From a virus: a DNA stretch of 47,513 bases. Positions 15,919 to 23,054 of the stretch are shown piece by piece (position 1 is the first letter of the stretch; every line of letters starts with the position of its first letter). The translations under genes were made by a program, and so were the position numbers. The notes under the pieces are model-generated. The model was given only the letters and a program-made list of their open reading frames with translations, did no database searches and was not told the DNA's origin. The stretch lies in the IMG/VR virus record IMGVR_UViG_3300020195_000041, positions 1-47,513 of that record; one strand, written 5' to 3'.

Positions 15919-16146
15919 TCAGTTACTCCCGGTTACTTTGTCTATAGCTTCGCCTGTATCAGCCATAGGGTCGGCACTGGCTGCTTGGATGATTTTGGTG
16001 TTCTGGTAGGCCCTGGTTCCAGTAAATGCGGCAACGATACCGAGTACGGCCATCTGAACATCAAGTCCGCTCTTGAGGTGCATCGTGATTAACCCCAAGA
16101 TGCCAACTAAAGATAGTATGAATCCTAGTTTATCTCTTATCGCCAT
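15919..16146 (-). CDS. Holin-like small membrane protein
   Basis: A 75-residue protein with two hydrophobic segments (about 6-22 and 29-45) and a polar C-terminus. The size, topology and place two bases upstream of the endolysin make it the best holin candidate. Holins are too diverse to assign by sequence alone. Ribosome site GGAAG before ATG 16146. Confidence 0.6.
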   Translation of the reverse strand: MAIRDKLGFILSLVGILGLITMHLKSGLDVQMAVLGIVAAFTGTRAYQNTKIIQAASADPMADTGEAIDKVTGSN

Positions 16147-16148
16147 GG

Positions 16149-16475
16149 TTAAGGCTTCCCTGTCATTGCTTTATAGATTTGCCACAAGGCAGAAGCGATT
16201 GCCGCTATAGCGGAGCCGCCACCGATCCCCCAGCCAATCATCGCTTTAATTCCGCGACCTTGAGCTACGTACTCTCCAATGGTTGCCATGTTTGCTTCAA
16301 ATTTCTCTTGTCGTCCTTCTAGGAGCCTGGTTCTACGAATATGCTCTTCGAGATGGACTTCCTGCCTGGCTAAGGTGACATCTACACTGTCAAGTCGGGT
16401 GTCGAGCTTATCGACCTTGTACTCTATGCGGTGCAAGGCGTTATTGATATCTGGAGCTGGAATATGTTCTGACAT
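16149..16475 (-). CDS. XhlA-like coiled-coil protein with C-terminal membrane segment
   Basis: A 108-residue protein with an N-terminal amphipathic coiled coil (about 10-60, repeated KLDTRLDSVDVTL heptads), a short charged region, and a single C-terminal transmembrane segment (about 78-101, Gly/Ala/Ile-rich) ending TGKP. This is the layout of XhlA/hemolysin-type accessory lysis proteins that work with a holin. It is the first gene of the leftward lysis unit. ATG 16475 has GGAGA 8 bases upstream. A promoter must lie in 16476-16595, but none is clear. Confidence 0.6.
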   Translation of the reverse strand: MSEHIPAPDINNALHRIEYKVDKLDTRLDSVDVTLARQEVHLEEHIRRTRLLEGRQEKFEANMATIGEYVAQGRGIKAMIGWGIGGGSAIAAIASALWQIYKAMTGKP

Positions 16476-16595
16476 TGGGTTCTCTCCAATAATTCAAATG
16501 ATACGGATCTCGACATTCTAAAGCCGGTAGCCGTTGTCTGTTATGGTAAATGGTGCCATAATGGGGGGTGGAAATTATTAGCAGGAGGAGGACAT

Positions 16596-17150
16596 ATGCA
16601 GGCGACAGAAGTGGAAATTAGAAAAATGCTTCCAGAAGAAAAAGAGGAGGTAGTGGCTCTCGCTAAGACTTTGGGGAAATTCGTCAAAGACCTCGGTGCA
16701 ATCTGGACTCGCTGGCAAATGTGGGAGAAATCCCCTCCATTTGTCGCCATTAAGGGCGGCAAGATTGTAGGATTCAACGCTGTAACTTTCCTGAAGAAAG
16801 ACTACGTCTATACGATCTACATTGGGGTGTCGCCAGAGTGTCGTGGGCTAGGTATTGCTAAGAACCTGATGTGGTCGTCTATTGAAGAAGGCAAGAAGCT
16901 AGGCTTGACTCGTTACTCTGCCCTAGCCGACATTAAGGGAGACGGCTACACCTTCTACTCTGGCTTTGGCATGAAGCCGGTAGCAAGGCGTAAAACTGAG
17001 AACATGTTTGATTGTGAGTTTACAGGAGCGGCAAGTGTGCAGGAATTCAGACAATTGCTAAAGGAAGGGAAGGGACATACTCCCCCCTCAGCATCTAGAC
17101 ATAAGTTGTATACGAATAAGTATGAAGAAGTCTTTTACACGTCGGAGTGA
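16596..17150 (+). CDS. GNAT-family N-acetyltransferase
   Basis: Transfers an acetyl group from acetyl-CoA to an amine. It has 184 residues. The acetyl-CoA pyrophosphate loop is CRGLGIAKNLM (about residues 82-92), preceded by the strand IYIGVSP and followed by the YSGFGMKPVARR segment, typical of GNAT motif B. Very strong ribosome site (AGGAGGAGG) before ATG 16596. It is the only rightward gene here and its 3' end overlaps the convergent 83-residue gene by 16 bases. Given the hypermodification genes beside it, it may acetylate an amino-modified thymidine, as acetyltransferases do in the phage M6/ViI-type pathways; this is inference. A protein or small-molecule substrate is equally possible. 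Confidence 0.85.
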   Translation: MQATEVEIRKMLPEEKEEVVALAKTLGKFVKDLGAIWTRWQMWEKSPPFVAIKGGKIVGFNAVTFLKKDYVYTIYIGVSPECRGLGIAKNLMWSSIEEGKKLGLTRYSALADIKGDGYTFYSGFGMKPVARRKTENMFDCEFTGAASVQEFRQLLKEGKGHTPPSASRHKLYTNKYEEVFYTSE

Positions 17151-17386
17151 ATGGCTTTATTAGTTTGGGGTAAAAGCGAGGGAGCCTTAATTCCTACCGG
17201 CTTTGGCAATAGGCTCTTAATCTTAGGCAGGTCTATCTTGCCGATTTTATTCTTCTTAGGCGAAATGCTGTCCCTACCGCTTTGCAGCTTGTAGATCTTG
17301 TCCTGAACCTGTTCAGGAGCATCCGACTTCCTTAAGAGATTGTTCCGGCATAACTTCAAGAGCTCATCTAACTTTTTGGCTTCCAT
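17135..17386 (-). CDS. Small basic hypothetical protein
   Basis: An 83-residue Lys/Leu/Pro-rich protein (N-terminal helix EAKKLDELLKLCRNNLLRK, then a Pro-Lys linker). No family recognised. ATG 17386 lies inside the end of the dCMP deaminase gene (23-bp overlap) and its stop overlaps the convergent acetyltransferase gene. It is third in a leftward unit with the kinase and deaminase. Confidence 0.5.
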   Translation of the reverse strand: MEAKKLDELLKLCRNNLLRKSDAPEQVQDKIYKLQSGRDSISPKKNKIGKIDLPKIKSLLPKPVGIKAPSLLPQTNKAIHSDV

Positions 17387-17876
17387 TTTCTACTATCCAG
17401 TGTGGCGCAGAGAGCATTAATCCCTCTGAGTTTTGTTTATATAGGATATTACCGACGTACTTCTTTATTATAGCTTGTTCGTCCTGGTGTCGGTTATCCG
17501 TAAGCCACTCGACGTGCTGAACCCCTGCATTCAGAAGCATTTTCATACATTCCATACAAGGCTGCACTGACGTGTAGAGAGCGATATGGTCCATACGGTC
17601 TGCTGGTCCTTGGCCAATGCTCAGTAGCCAGTCAATTTCTGCATGCACCATTAAGAATTTCTTGTCGGGGTGAAGGTCTGTGGCTACTGTTTGCAGTGCT
17701 CCACGATGGCCGAGGAGTGGTTTTATTACCTTGTTAACCCCATAGCCTATAACGGCATTGTCACGTTTGTCCCAGGCAAGACACACTACAGGCTTGATAG
17801 GGTCTTGGGACTTTTCTTCAAGAGCAGCGAAGATCTCTGACGTGTGTAGGACCGGGTAAGTTCCGTAGATTCTCAT
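17364..17876 (-). CDS. dCMP deaminase-like zinc enzyme
   Basis: Cytidine/deoxycytidylate deaminase superfamily. It has 170 residues, with zinc ligands in HAE (78-80) and PCMEC (106-110), the catalytic Glu in HAE, and following helix MKMLLNAGVQHVEW. The usual phage role is dCMP to dUMP, feeding thymidylate or hydroxymethyl-dUMP synthesis. It lies 10 bp downstream of the P-loop kinase gene under the same promoter, which fits supply of precursors for modified thymidine. It could instead act on another cytosine compound; substrate is by family and context. Confidence 0.85.
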   Translation of the reverse strand: MRIYGTYPVLHTSEIFAALEEKSQDPIKPVVCLAWDKRDNAVIGYGVNKVIKPLLGHRGALQTVATDLHPDKKFLMVHAEIDWLLSIGQGPADRMDHIALYTSVQPCMECMKMLLNAGVQHVEWLTDNRHQDEQAIIKKYVGNILYKQNSEGLMLSAPHWIVENGSQKVR

Positions 17877-17886
17877 TTGATAGTCC

Positions 17887-18480
17887 TTACATTAGATTGA
17901 GAGCGTTATTGATGATTTCAGCAATTTGCTCTGGAGTATGGTTGTCCTGAATGGTTTCGTAAAACACCGGCTTCGTGCACTTAGTCTGGAAGTGAGCCAC
18001 AGTGTGCTTCGCCCTACGGATAAAGTCGTTACTGTTGTCTAAGGTCTTCTTTGGTAGCTCGGTTTCCACAATACCATTACGAGCCCTACGCTCCGAGAGC
18101 CTCCGAAGCGTCTCTGTAGGCGAGATATCAAAGTGTACACACAAGACCTTGATTTCTTCTTCGTAGTCGTTCACCATTTCAATCAGACGGGGGCTACCCA
18201 TGACACCGTCTATTACTACGAGATCGTTAAGTTCCAGGCACTTGAAAAAGGACATCCGAATAAGTCTTGGAGCAGTGTTTCCGTCTGTTCCAGTGCCGAT
18301 GTTACCAGCCAAGGCTGCATTGTCATAGAGCGTGTAGAAAAACGGCTTCTTCACTGGTCCCTTTGGGGTTTCTAGCATGACTTGAACACGATTCTGTTGA
18401 GGTGTTCCTGAGCACAAGGCAAGCCGAGCGGTAGTTTTGCCAGTTGCTCCAGCTCCTAATAAAAATACGGCCTTTTTCAT
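17887..18480 (-). CDS. P-loop kinase, candidate 5-hydroxymethyluracil DNA kinase
   Basis: A 197-residue P-loop protein. Walker A GAGATGKT (9-16) sits at the very N-terminus, a Walker B-like strand LNDLVVIDGVMG is near 84-95, and a lid-like Arg-rich segment (RRLSERRARNG) follows, as in deoxynucleotide kinases and the phage HMU-DNA kinase family. In thymidine-hypermodifying phages a kinase of this type phosphorylates 5-hydroxymethyluracil in DNA before amino-acid attachment. The nearby transferase-like and FAD genes favour that role; a free nucleotide kinase is the alternative. ATG 18480 with TAGGAG. First gene after a good sigma70-like promoter. Confidence 0.7.
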   Translation of the reverse strand: MKKAVFLLGAGATGKTTARLALCSGTPQQNRVQVMLETPKGPVKKPFFYTLYDNAALAGNIGTGTDGNTAPRLIRMSFFKCLELNDLVVIDGVMGSPRLIEMVNDYEEEIKVLCVHFDISPTETLRRLSERRARNGIVETELPKKTLDNSNDFIRRAKHTVAHFQTKCTKPVFYETIQDNHTPEQIAEIINNALNLM

Positions 18481-18505
18481 TTGTCTGTCTCCTATGGTTT
18501 ATTCG

Positions 18506-18534
18506 GTTATATCGAAATTAAGGTTTACAGACAA
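18506..18534 (-). promoter_or_regulatory. Sigma70-like promoter for the kinase-deaminase unit
   Basis: Read leftward: TTGTCT, a 17-base spacer, TATAAC, about 26 bases before the kinase ATG. It directly follows the terminator of the upstream unit. Good consensus and placement; points to host RNA polymerase. Confidence 0.65.
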
Positions 18535-18537
18535 GCG

Positions 18538-18575
18538 CAAAAAAAGCCCACATTCTCTTAATACGAGGTGTGGGC
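18538..18575 (-). terminator. Rho-independent terminator, leftward
   Basis: GCCCACA (18546-18552) pairs with TGTGGGC (18569-18575) with a long loop, followed leftward by seven T residues. It ends the unit of the 115-residue and zinc-finger genes, and sits 8 bp past the -1-frame stop of the zinc-finger gene. Confidence 0.85.
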
Positions 18576-18582
18576 GACGGTA

Positions 18583-18669
18583 TCAGTCCATTGTGCCTAC
18601 GGTGAGGTAGTTGTTGATCAGGTAGTTACATTTATCGCACACCCGGTTCCCTGATCTTGAGAGGAACCT
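18583..18669 (-). other. -1-frame extension completing the zinc finger of the 129-codon gene
   Basis: In the frame one base back from CAK of the upstream gene, the sequence reads RFLSRSGNRVCDKC and continues to a stop at 18583, for 28 residues. Joined to SCLRCAK it gives a complete C-x2-C ... C-x2-C zinc finger of the common CLxCGKxFxSxxxxNRxCxxC phage type. The switch point is the AAA at 18669-18671 (one extra A would restore the frame). The stop lies just before the terminator, as expected for the real end of the gene. Confidence 0.65.
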
Positions 18670-19007
18670 TTAGCGCAACGAAGGCAGCTGCGCTGTTTAG
18701 CTTCTGGCCTACCGTGTTCCTTGAAGAAGGCGATTTCTTCTGCCTTGTCCATAACGATTCGCCTCTTCTGGTTAGTTCGGCGCTTGATTCTGTAAACACG
18801 ACGGTACTCGGCAACCTTTTCAGCAATTTCGTCCATAGAAAGTCCATGTTTGGTTGTATATTCACGGATAAACTCAATTGGCCTGCTTGTGTCTTCTGGA
18901 ATGCCCACTCCTACTGCTCTGCAAAAGAAGAACAGGTTTATGAGCACATCATTGTGTCGCAAAGAGCGACCGTCGTAGCATTCTACGCCTTCTTCTGCGA
19001 GCTCCAT
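18618..19007 (-). CDS. Zinc-finger protein, apparently frameshifted near its C-terminus
   Basis: As read, 129 residues. It has a helical N-terminal region, a helix-turn-helix-like middle (GLSMDEIAEKVAEYRRVY, about 54-71), a basic stretch (RIKRRTNQKRR) and a C-terminal CLRC. The annotated frame ends with an unlikely tail (GSSQDQGTGCAINVTT), while the -1 frame supplies the second CxxC. The full protein is therefore probably about 142 residues, ending at 18583. Likely nucleic-acid binding, possibly a regulator, from the basic helix and zinc finger. ATG 19007 starts immediately after the 115-residue gene's stop. Confidence 0.6.
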   Translation of the reverse strand: MELAEEGVECYDGRSLRHNDVLINLFFFCRAVGVGIPEDTSRPIEFIREYTTKHGLSMDEIAEKVAEYRRVYRIKRRTNQKRRIVMDKAEEIAFFKEHGRPEAKQRSCLRCAKGSSQDQGTGCAINVTT

Positions 19008-19009
19008 GA

Positions 19010-19357
19010 TTATTCGCCTTCTACCGCGCCACAGTCAACTACTCCTTTTTGTTGAAGCAAGTAGATGGCCATCAGCTTTTTGGTATCGGCGTATTTCTTG
19101 ACTTCAGCTAAGCCTGCCCTGAAGTCTTTGATCACTTCCTGAGCTGCAATGAATGCTGGATTGGCCTCCACTTCTGAAACGCTTTTCATTACGTGAGCGG
19201 TACGCTCCGACACAATAGTCTTCAGCTGCTCGATGTCAGCCGAACGAAGGAGAGTAAGCTCTTCATCGCTGTAGTATTTTACGAATTTAGCTTCGTAAGG
19301 GTGGAGGCTGTCTTGGGGAGTATTAGAGTTACGGCTAGATCTGCTTCTTCGTGGCAT
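19010..19357 (-). CDS. Hypothetical helical protein
   Basis: A 115-residue protein with a basic Ser/Arg/Asn-rich N-terminus (RRSRSSRNSN) and a helical body (about 30-105) ending AVEGE. No family recognised. AAGAGG precedes ATG 19357. First gene after a likely promoter, cotranscribed with the zinc-finger gene. Confidence 0.6.
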   Translation of the reverse strand: MPRRSRSSRNSNTPQDSLHPYEAKFVKYYSDEELTLLRSADIEQLKTIVSERTAHVMKSVSEVEANPAFIAAQEVIKDFRAGLAEVKKYADTKKLMAIYLLQQKGVVDCGAVEGE

Positions 19358-19383
19358 AGAAACCTCTTTGTGTTATTGGCCTG

Positions 19384-19411
19384 TTATAAAGTAACATGGG
19401 CGAAAATCAAA
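19384..19411 (-). promoter_or_regulatory. Probable sigma70-like promoter
   Basis: Read leftward: TTGATT, a 16-base spacer, TATAAC, 27 bases before ATG 19357. The -35 region reads TTGCCTTTGA, a stretch also present in the conserved 42-bp element at 11.1 and 32.9-33.0 kb. Confidence 0.5.
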
Positions 19412-19428
19412 GGCAAATAGTTTAATTC

Positions 19429-20289
19429 TTATGTATTAGCCAGGATGCCATCACGCACATAAGCCTTTTTGAGCTTATTGACTTCTTTATGGTCAAGCTC
19501 TAAGTCCCAGAGAGCTGGGTCAAATTTACAGTTGTTCATGATTGCTGAATAGTCAGGCAAATGAGATTTCAGCAAGGAGAGCTCCCAGATGTCGTGACCA
19601 ACAAAGTAAGAGCCTTTCTTAAGAATCTTAGGGACCTTACACAAGCAAGTCTCCACTTCCGATAAGTCTGCATTCCAACGGGCCGCTAACGTATTCGCTA
19701 GAGCGTTCCATTCAGGAATAATGCTCCGGGTAAAAGTGTTGTCGATGCCATATAAGTACCGGAGCCCAAAGATTGGCCCCGTAGAGCTATTAGCATCGCC
19801 TTCGTTAATGCCAATGTCAGGTAGGTCTAAGCTGCTGTGTCCGAGTGCTCTTTGAAATACCTCACACATCTTATAGCTTGCCCATTCACCAAAGTAAGGC
19901 ACGCCCTTCATAGCTGCACGGAAGTGAGCTGGAGACTTAACTGCTTCAGAAAAGTTAATGCCTAGCCATGCTCTGCGAGCCTTGAGGAAGTTATTAAAGT
20001 CTCTTACTTGAGGAGTGCGCCCACGTTCCATTCCAAACTTCAGGCCAGTGAAAGTAGCCTTGAGTTCTTCTTCAGTGCCACAGGATAAAGAAGTCTTACG
20101 TAAGAAAGCGGTCATACTCTCTAATGAGTAGAAATACACATACAAGAAGCACGCTTCTGTCGGGTGAAACTTCTCAAAAGCAATGAGCTGCTTCAGGAAA
20201 GGGTAAACAGGGTCAGCATCGCCAGTCTTAATGAGCGCTAGAGAAGCCTTTTCAAAGTCTGCGAAGTTGTGTAGTTCAGAAAGATTCAT
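19429..20289 (-). CDS. Amino-acid:DNA transferase-like protein (alpha-glutamyl/putrescinyl thymine pyrophosphorylase family), tentative
   Basis: A 286-residue protein resembling the helix-hairpin-helix glycosylase-related family that attaches amino acids to phosphorylated 5-hydroxymethyluracil in phage DNA. Features seen: a helical N-terminus; VPYFGEWASYKMCEVFQRAL (130-149) in the helix-hairpin-helix position; DLPDIG with acidic residues 155 and 158; GPIFGLRYLYG (171-181), like the GPGxxxGLxxL segment of the family; and ETCLCKVPKILKKG in the C-terminal third. Recognition is by pattern, not by search. It follows the FAD-enzyme and 83-residue genes in one leftward run, near the P-loop kinase. 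ATG 20289, ribosome site GGAG. A plain DNA glycosylase is the main alternative. Confidence 0.6.
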   Translation of the reverse strand: MNLSELHNFADFEKASLALIKTGDADPVYPFLKQLIAFEKFHPTEACFLYVYFYSLESMTAFLRKTSLSCGTEEELKATFTGLKFGMERGRTPQVRDFNNFLKARRAWLGINFSEAVKSPAHFRAAMKGVPYFGEWASYKMCEVFQRALGHSSLDLPDIGINEGDANSSTGPIFGLRYLYGIDNTFTRSIIPEWNALANTLAARWNADLSEVETCLCKVPKILKKGSYFVGHDIWELSLLKSHLPDYSAIMNNCKFDPALWDLELDHKEVNKLKKAYVRDGILANT

Positions 20290-20298
20290 TGCGTTCTC

Positions 20299-20550
20299 CT
20301 AGATAGCACGTTGTACGAAAATACGCAGCTCTTCTTCTTGATTGATGAACTTGGTATCCTTGATAAACAAGATCACTTCTGTCACCGAGGCATCAGTCAG
20401 TAGCGCTTCGTTAAAATTCCTAGGAGAGAATTCTGAAAACTTGAATCTTTTAACACTGAATAACCCGTTCTCCTCTCTATGAATACTCAGATACCAATTC
20501 TTTGAATCTCCGGTATAACTTGATCCATGAGCGTTAAGTGGTGCCTCCAC
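20299..20550 (-). CDS. Small hypothetical protein between FAD enzyme and transferase-like genes
   Basis: An 83-residue frame of unknown function, with alternating charged and hydrophobic residues suggesting an alpha/beta fold (LSIHREENGLFSVKRFKFSE). The only upstream start in frame is GTG 20550, which gives a 64-bp overlap with the FAD-enzyme gene and no strong ribosome site, so the true start may be a nearer non-ATG codon. The non-overlapping part (20299-20486) is convincing. Confidence 0.5.
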   Translation of the reverse strand: MEAPLNAHGSSYTGDSKNWYLSIHREENGLFSVKRFKFSEFSPRNFNEALLTDASVTEVILFIKDTKFINQEEELRIFVQRAI

Positions 20551-21383
20551 CCGTTCGCCATTTGGGGCCTTAAAAATAACTCTCCTCCTTCTAATATGTA
20601 GGCAGGTCCTTCTTCTTCAAAAGCTGGACGCCAGCCAGTGACGACTGAACCTGGCACCACTTCCACCTCAAGAACAGAGCCCGCAACCTTCTGAATGTGA
20701 TTTAAGATGTACTCCGCTTTACCTTCCATGTTCAGGTCTTTAGCCTTACGTTGGAAGATGAAGTGAGTGCCAAGGTAATACTCATCGGAGCCAGGAACAG
20801 GGTATAAGTACGATGAATTAAAGCGCCCTTCCTTTAAGTTAAAGCACGTTCGCTTGTCTAAGATCAACCCAGGTTCCAGGATCGTAACCTTTGCTTTAGC
20901 GTGCCAGCCCCACCGATACGTCGTAGGACGTACAGCATGGAAGCCGTGTGCGTGGATAACAAAAGCCCCCTGAGGGGCTACAGGACTATTCCGATCAGCA
21001 AACCTAGCTCGAGTCTGGGCTACGAATTCTTGAGCGTTAATGTGGTAGCTGGGCTTATTTAATAGCTTACACCCATTAAAATCGCTGACAACCTGTAACC
21101 CGCTTCTGGGGGCGTCGTGCGGTATGCTTTTTTGGGTAAAGGCATAGTTGGCTACTTCGGTAAACTTGCTAATCCATGGGTGGCTTAAGACTTCCGCTGG
21201 GAACCTTTCGTAGTTGGCTTTGTCAACGGCTTCTCCGCTTGGGTAGCAACAGCCAGTTGAAGCTTTAAAAGCTTGTACTTTCTCGTCGCTATCAAACCAG
21301 GTAAAAGGTACGCCCAGGTCTTCCAGACGCACAGCAAGTAGACAACCAATAATTCCAAAACCCTGAATATAAATCTGTGCCAT
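20487..21383 (-). CDS. FAD-dependent oxidoreductase/lyase-like protein (DAO-type fold)
   Basis: Flavoenzyme of 298 residues. The dinucleotide-binding motif GFGIIG (8-13) lies at the end of the first strand, with acidic residues D31 and D33 at the end of strand two (FTWFDSDE), as for FAD. A second-half beta sheet and a C-terminal glycine-containing segment fit D-amino-acid-oxidase-like enzymes, although the family is usually longer (350-400). Flavin-dependent lyases remodel glycine-modified thymidine in phage M6-like pathways; placement beside the transferase-like gene suggests the same here (inference). Strong AAAAGGAG before ATG 21383. Confidence 0.7.
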   Translation of the reverse strand: MAQIYIQGFGIIGCLLAVRLEDLGVPFTWFDSDEKVQAFKASTGCCYPSGEAVDKANYERFPAEVLSHPWISKFTEVANYAFTQKSIPHDAPRSGLQVVSDFNGCKLLNKPSYHINAQEFVAQTRARFADRNSPVAPQGAFVIHAHGFHAVRPTTYRWGWHAKAKVTILEPGLILDKRTCFNLKEGRFNSSYLYPVPGSDEYYLGTHFIFQRKAKDLNMEGKAEYILNHIQKVAGSVLEVEVVPGSVVTGWRPAFEEEGPAYILEGGELFLRPQMANGWRHHLTLMDQVIPEIQRIGI

Positions 21384-21404
21384 AACGTCTCCTTTTTACT
21401 TTCC

Positions 21405-21893
21405 TTAGGCTCCCACCCATCCACCGCGACCAGATGGGTTGCGCCTGATCTGGGATGGCTTAGCCCTGTCCTCAAATCTGACTTGATTCTCGAACGCTGC
21501 ATCGAGGTCTTCAGGTTCCTCGTCATACTCTGTCCCATCAGAAGGTGGGGCTGGAGCAACAGGCTTAGCTGTCTGAGGAACCGGAGCAGCCGGAGCTTGT
21601 TGTGCGTGTCCTCCGAGCTTACTTTCCAGGCGTCTTAAGATGTCCATTACTTCAGACTTATTGATCTTGGTGAGAGTCTTTAAAAGCTGTGCCGATTGCA
21701 CTGAAGCTTCTTCGACCTTAGAGTCCTCACCATTGCCACTCAAGAGCTTTTCAAGCTCAGAGTTGAGGAACACGCCGATGCGTTCCCATAGGTAGTCTCC
21801 GCTTGCCTGCGTCTTGACGCTTGCCTGGAAGCTATCTGAATCTATGGCTGCTTGGATATCTGCCAAGAGCTTGATCTTGGTTTTCATGTCCAT
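21405..21893 (-). CDS. Hypothetical protein with Pro/Ala-rich linker
   Basis: About 162 residues. A helical N-terminal half (to about residue 95) is followed by a Pro/Ala linker (QQAPAAPVPQTAKPVAPAPP), an acidic stretch (EYDEEPEDLD) and a short basic C-terminus (RRNPSGRGGWVGA). The start at 21893 is preferred over the ATG at 21902 because it puts GAGG 9 bases upstream and avoids overlap with the metallophosphatase stop. Function unknown; it lies between the metallophosphatase and FAD-enzyme genes. Confidence 0.55.
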   Translation of the reverse strand: MDMKTKIKLLADIQAAIDSDSFQASVKTQASGDYLWERIGVFLNSELEKLLSGNGEDSKVEEASVQSAQLLKTLTKINKSEVMDILRRLESKLGGHAQQAPAAPVPQTAKPVAPAPPSDGTEYDEEPEDLDAAFENQVRFEDRAKPSQIRRNPSGRGGWVGA

Positions 21894-21894
21894 G

Positions 21895-23049
21895 TTATAC
21901 ATACCTCACGAATTCCGCTTGCATCTTGCCTCTAGCATCCACTTTCACTTTACCAAACCCTAGTTGAGTATTTTTCTTACTTGCTGCGTGAGCATAAGAA
22001 GCGGATATGGCCTCGGTATCCATTCCATGGCCGCAACTCATACAGAACTGTTCGTCAAAGTGAACGACTCCAGCTGAGTGTAAATGGCCGTGAGCGATGT
22101 GTCCGTTCGGCAGCTTGCGGAAGTGAGCTACACTCTGAGAGAGGTAGCCGTGCAGCACCTGTAATCGTTCTCCGCCTTCTACCTGGAAGATCAAGACGCA
22201 TTTATCGGAATCTACTGTATAGACGCCTGGGTGTGACACCAGAGCTTTAGGAGTAGGAATGTAACCCGAAAGGTTGACCCCCACCTTAGCGGCAAAGGCA
22301 GCGGAGCGAGCCTCGTGGTTGCCAATGAGCGCATACTTTTTACAAGATGAAGAAATTGAGTCCCAGAAATCTGCATATTGCTTGCGAGCCGTTGATATTT
22401 CAAGCTCTACACTGATATCCGCCTTTTTTTCATAACGGGATAGTGTATACAGGTCGAACGCATCGCCTAGCGCTACAACGTGGATCTCTTTTTCAGGATT
22501 CAGAGCCACTAGAGTGCGAATTTCCTGAAGCATCCAGATCAACCACTTCTGATTGACAAATGGTAAGTGCATATCAGGAACGCAGATGATGATTGAATTT
22601 GGAGTGATGGTAAATCTATGGTTTCTCGCCACATCAGGATATGAAGCCTGCTTTGCTAGTTCTTCAGGGATGTCAAATGACTTGAAGATAGGTGATTCGT
22701 ATATTGTAGATTGTCCGCCTCCCAACGACAGACCCACTTCTTCTGCTATTCCTTGGAACTGTAAGCGAGTCATCGTCTCTAATTCTTGTAAATATTCCTC
22801 GGTGTTTCCTTCCCATATAGACTGGGCCATTGTGCGAGCACCGTTGAAGCGTGATAGCTCAGCACCAACCTCGCGCTTTTTACCAAAGTGATTCTCAAAA
22901 CTCTTGTTCATGTACTTGATCTTGTATTTCTGCAGACCGTAAGCGTCGACTTCTTTTTCAGTCAGATCCTTAGGTTCTTTTTTATAGAAGTTTGCAGCTT
23001 CGATGACGAAGTCCGCCAACAGGTTCTTGTTCCATTTTTTCTTAGCCAT
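21895..23049 (-). CDS. Calcineurin-like metallophosphoesterase
   Basis: A 384-residue protein. The N-terminal 150 residues are helical and basic, perhaps DNA-binding. The phosphoesterase domain has all metal motifs in order: PDMHLP (D-x-H), LGDAFDL (GDxxD), GNHEAR (GNHE), LHGY and GHLHS (GHxH). It belongs to the same superfamily as SbcD/Mre11 but is a different protein from the SbcD-like gene at 31782-32750. It follows the recombinase gene by 5 bp in one leftward unit, so a DNA-processing role (nuclease or phosphatase) is plausible. Substrate unknown. Confidence 0.85.
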   Translation of the reverse strand: MAKKKWNKNLLADFVIEAANFYKKEPKDLTEKEVDAYGLQKYKIKYMNKSFENHFGKKREVGAELSRFNGARTMAQSIWEGNTEEYLQELETMTRLQFQGIAEEVGLSLGGGQSTIYESPIFKSFDIPEELAKQASYPDVARNHRFTITPNSIIICVPDMHLPFVNQKWLIWMLQEIRTLVALNPEKEIHVVALGDAFDLYTLSRYEKKADISVELEISTARKQYADFWDSISSSCKKYALIGNHEARSAAFAAKVGVNLSGYIPTPKALVSHPGVYTVDSDKCVLIFQVEGGERLQVLHGYLSQSVAHFRKLPNGHIAHGHLHSAGVVHFDEQFCMSCGHGMDTEAISASYAHAASKKNTQLGFGKVKVDARGKMQAEFVRYV

Positions 23050-23054
23050 TGGCC

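Noticed and set aside
18632-18877. Alternative frame over the zinc-finger gene
   Set aside because: It continues only to an early stop and does not supply the second CxxC; the -1 frame does.
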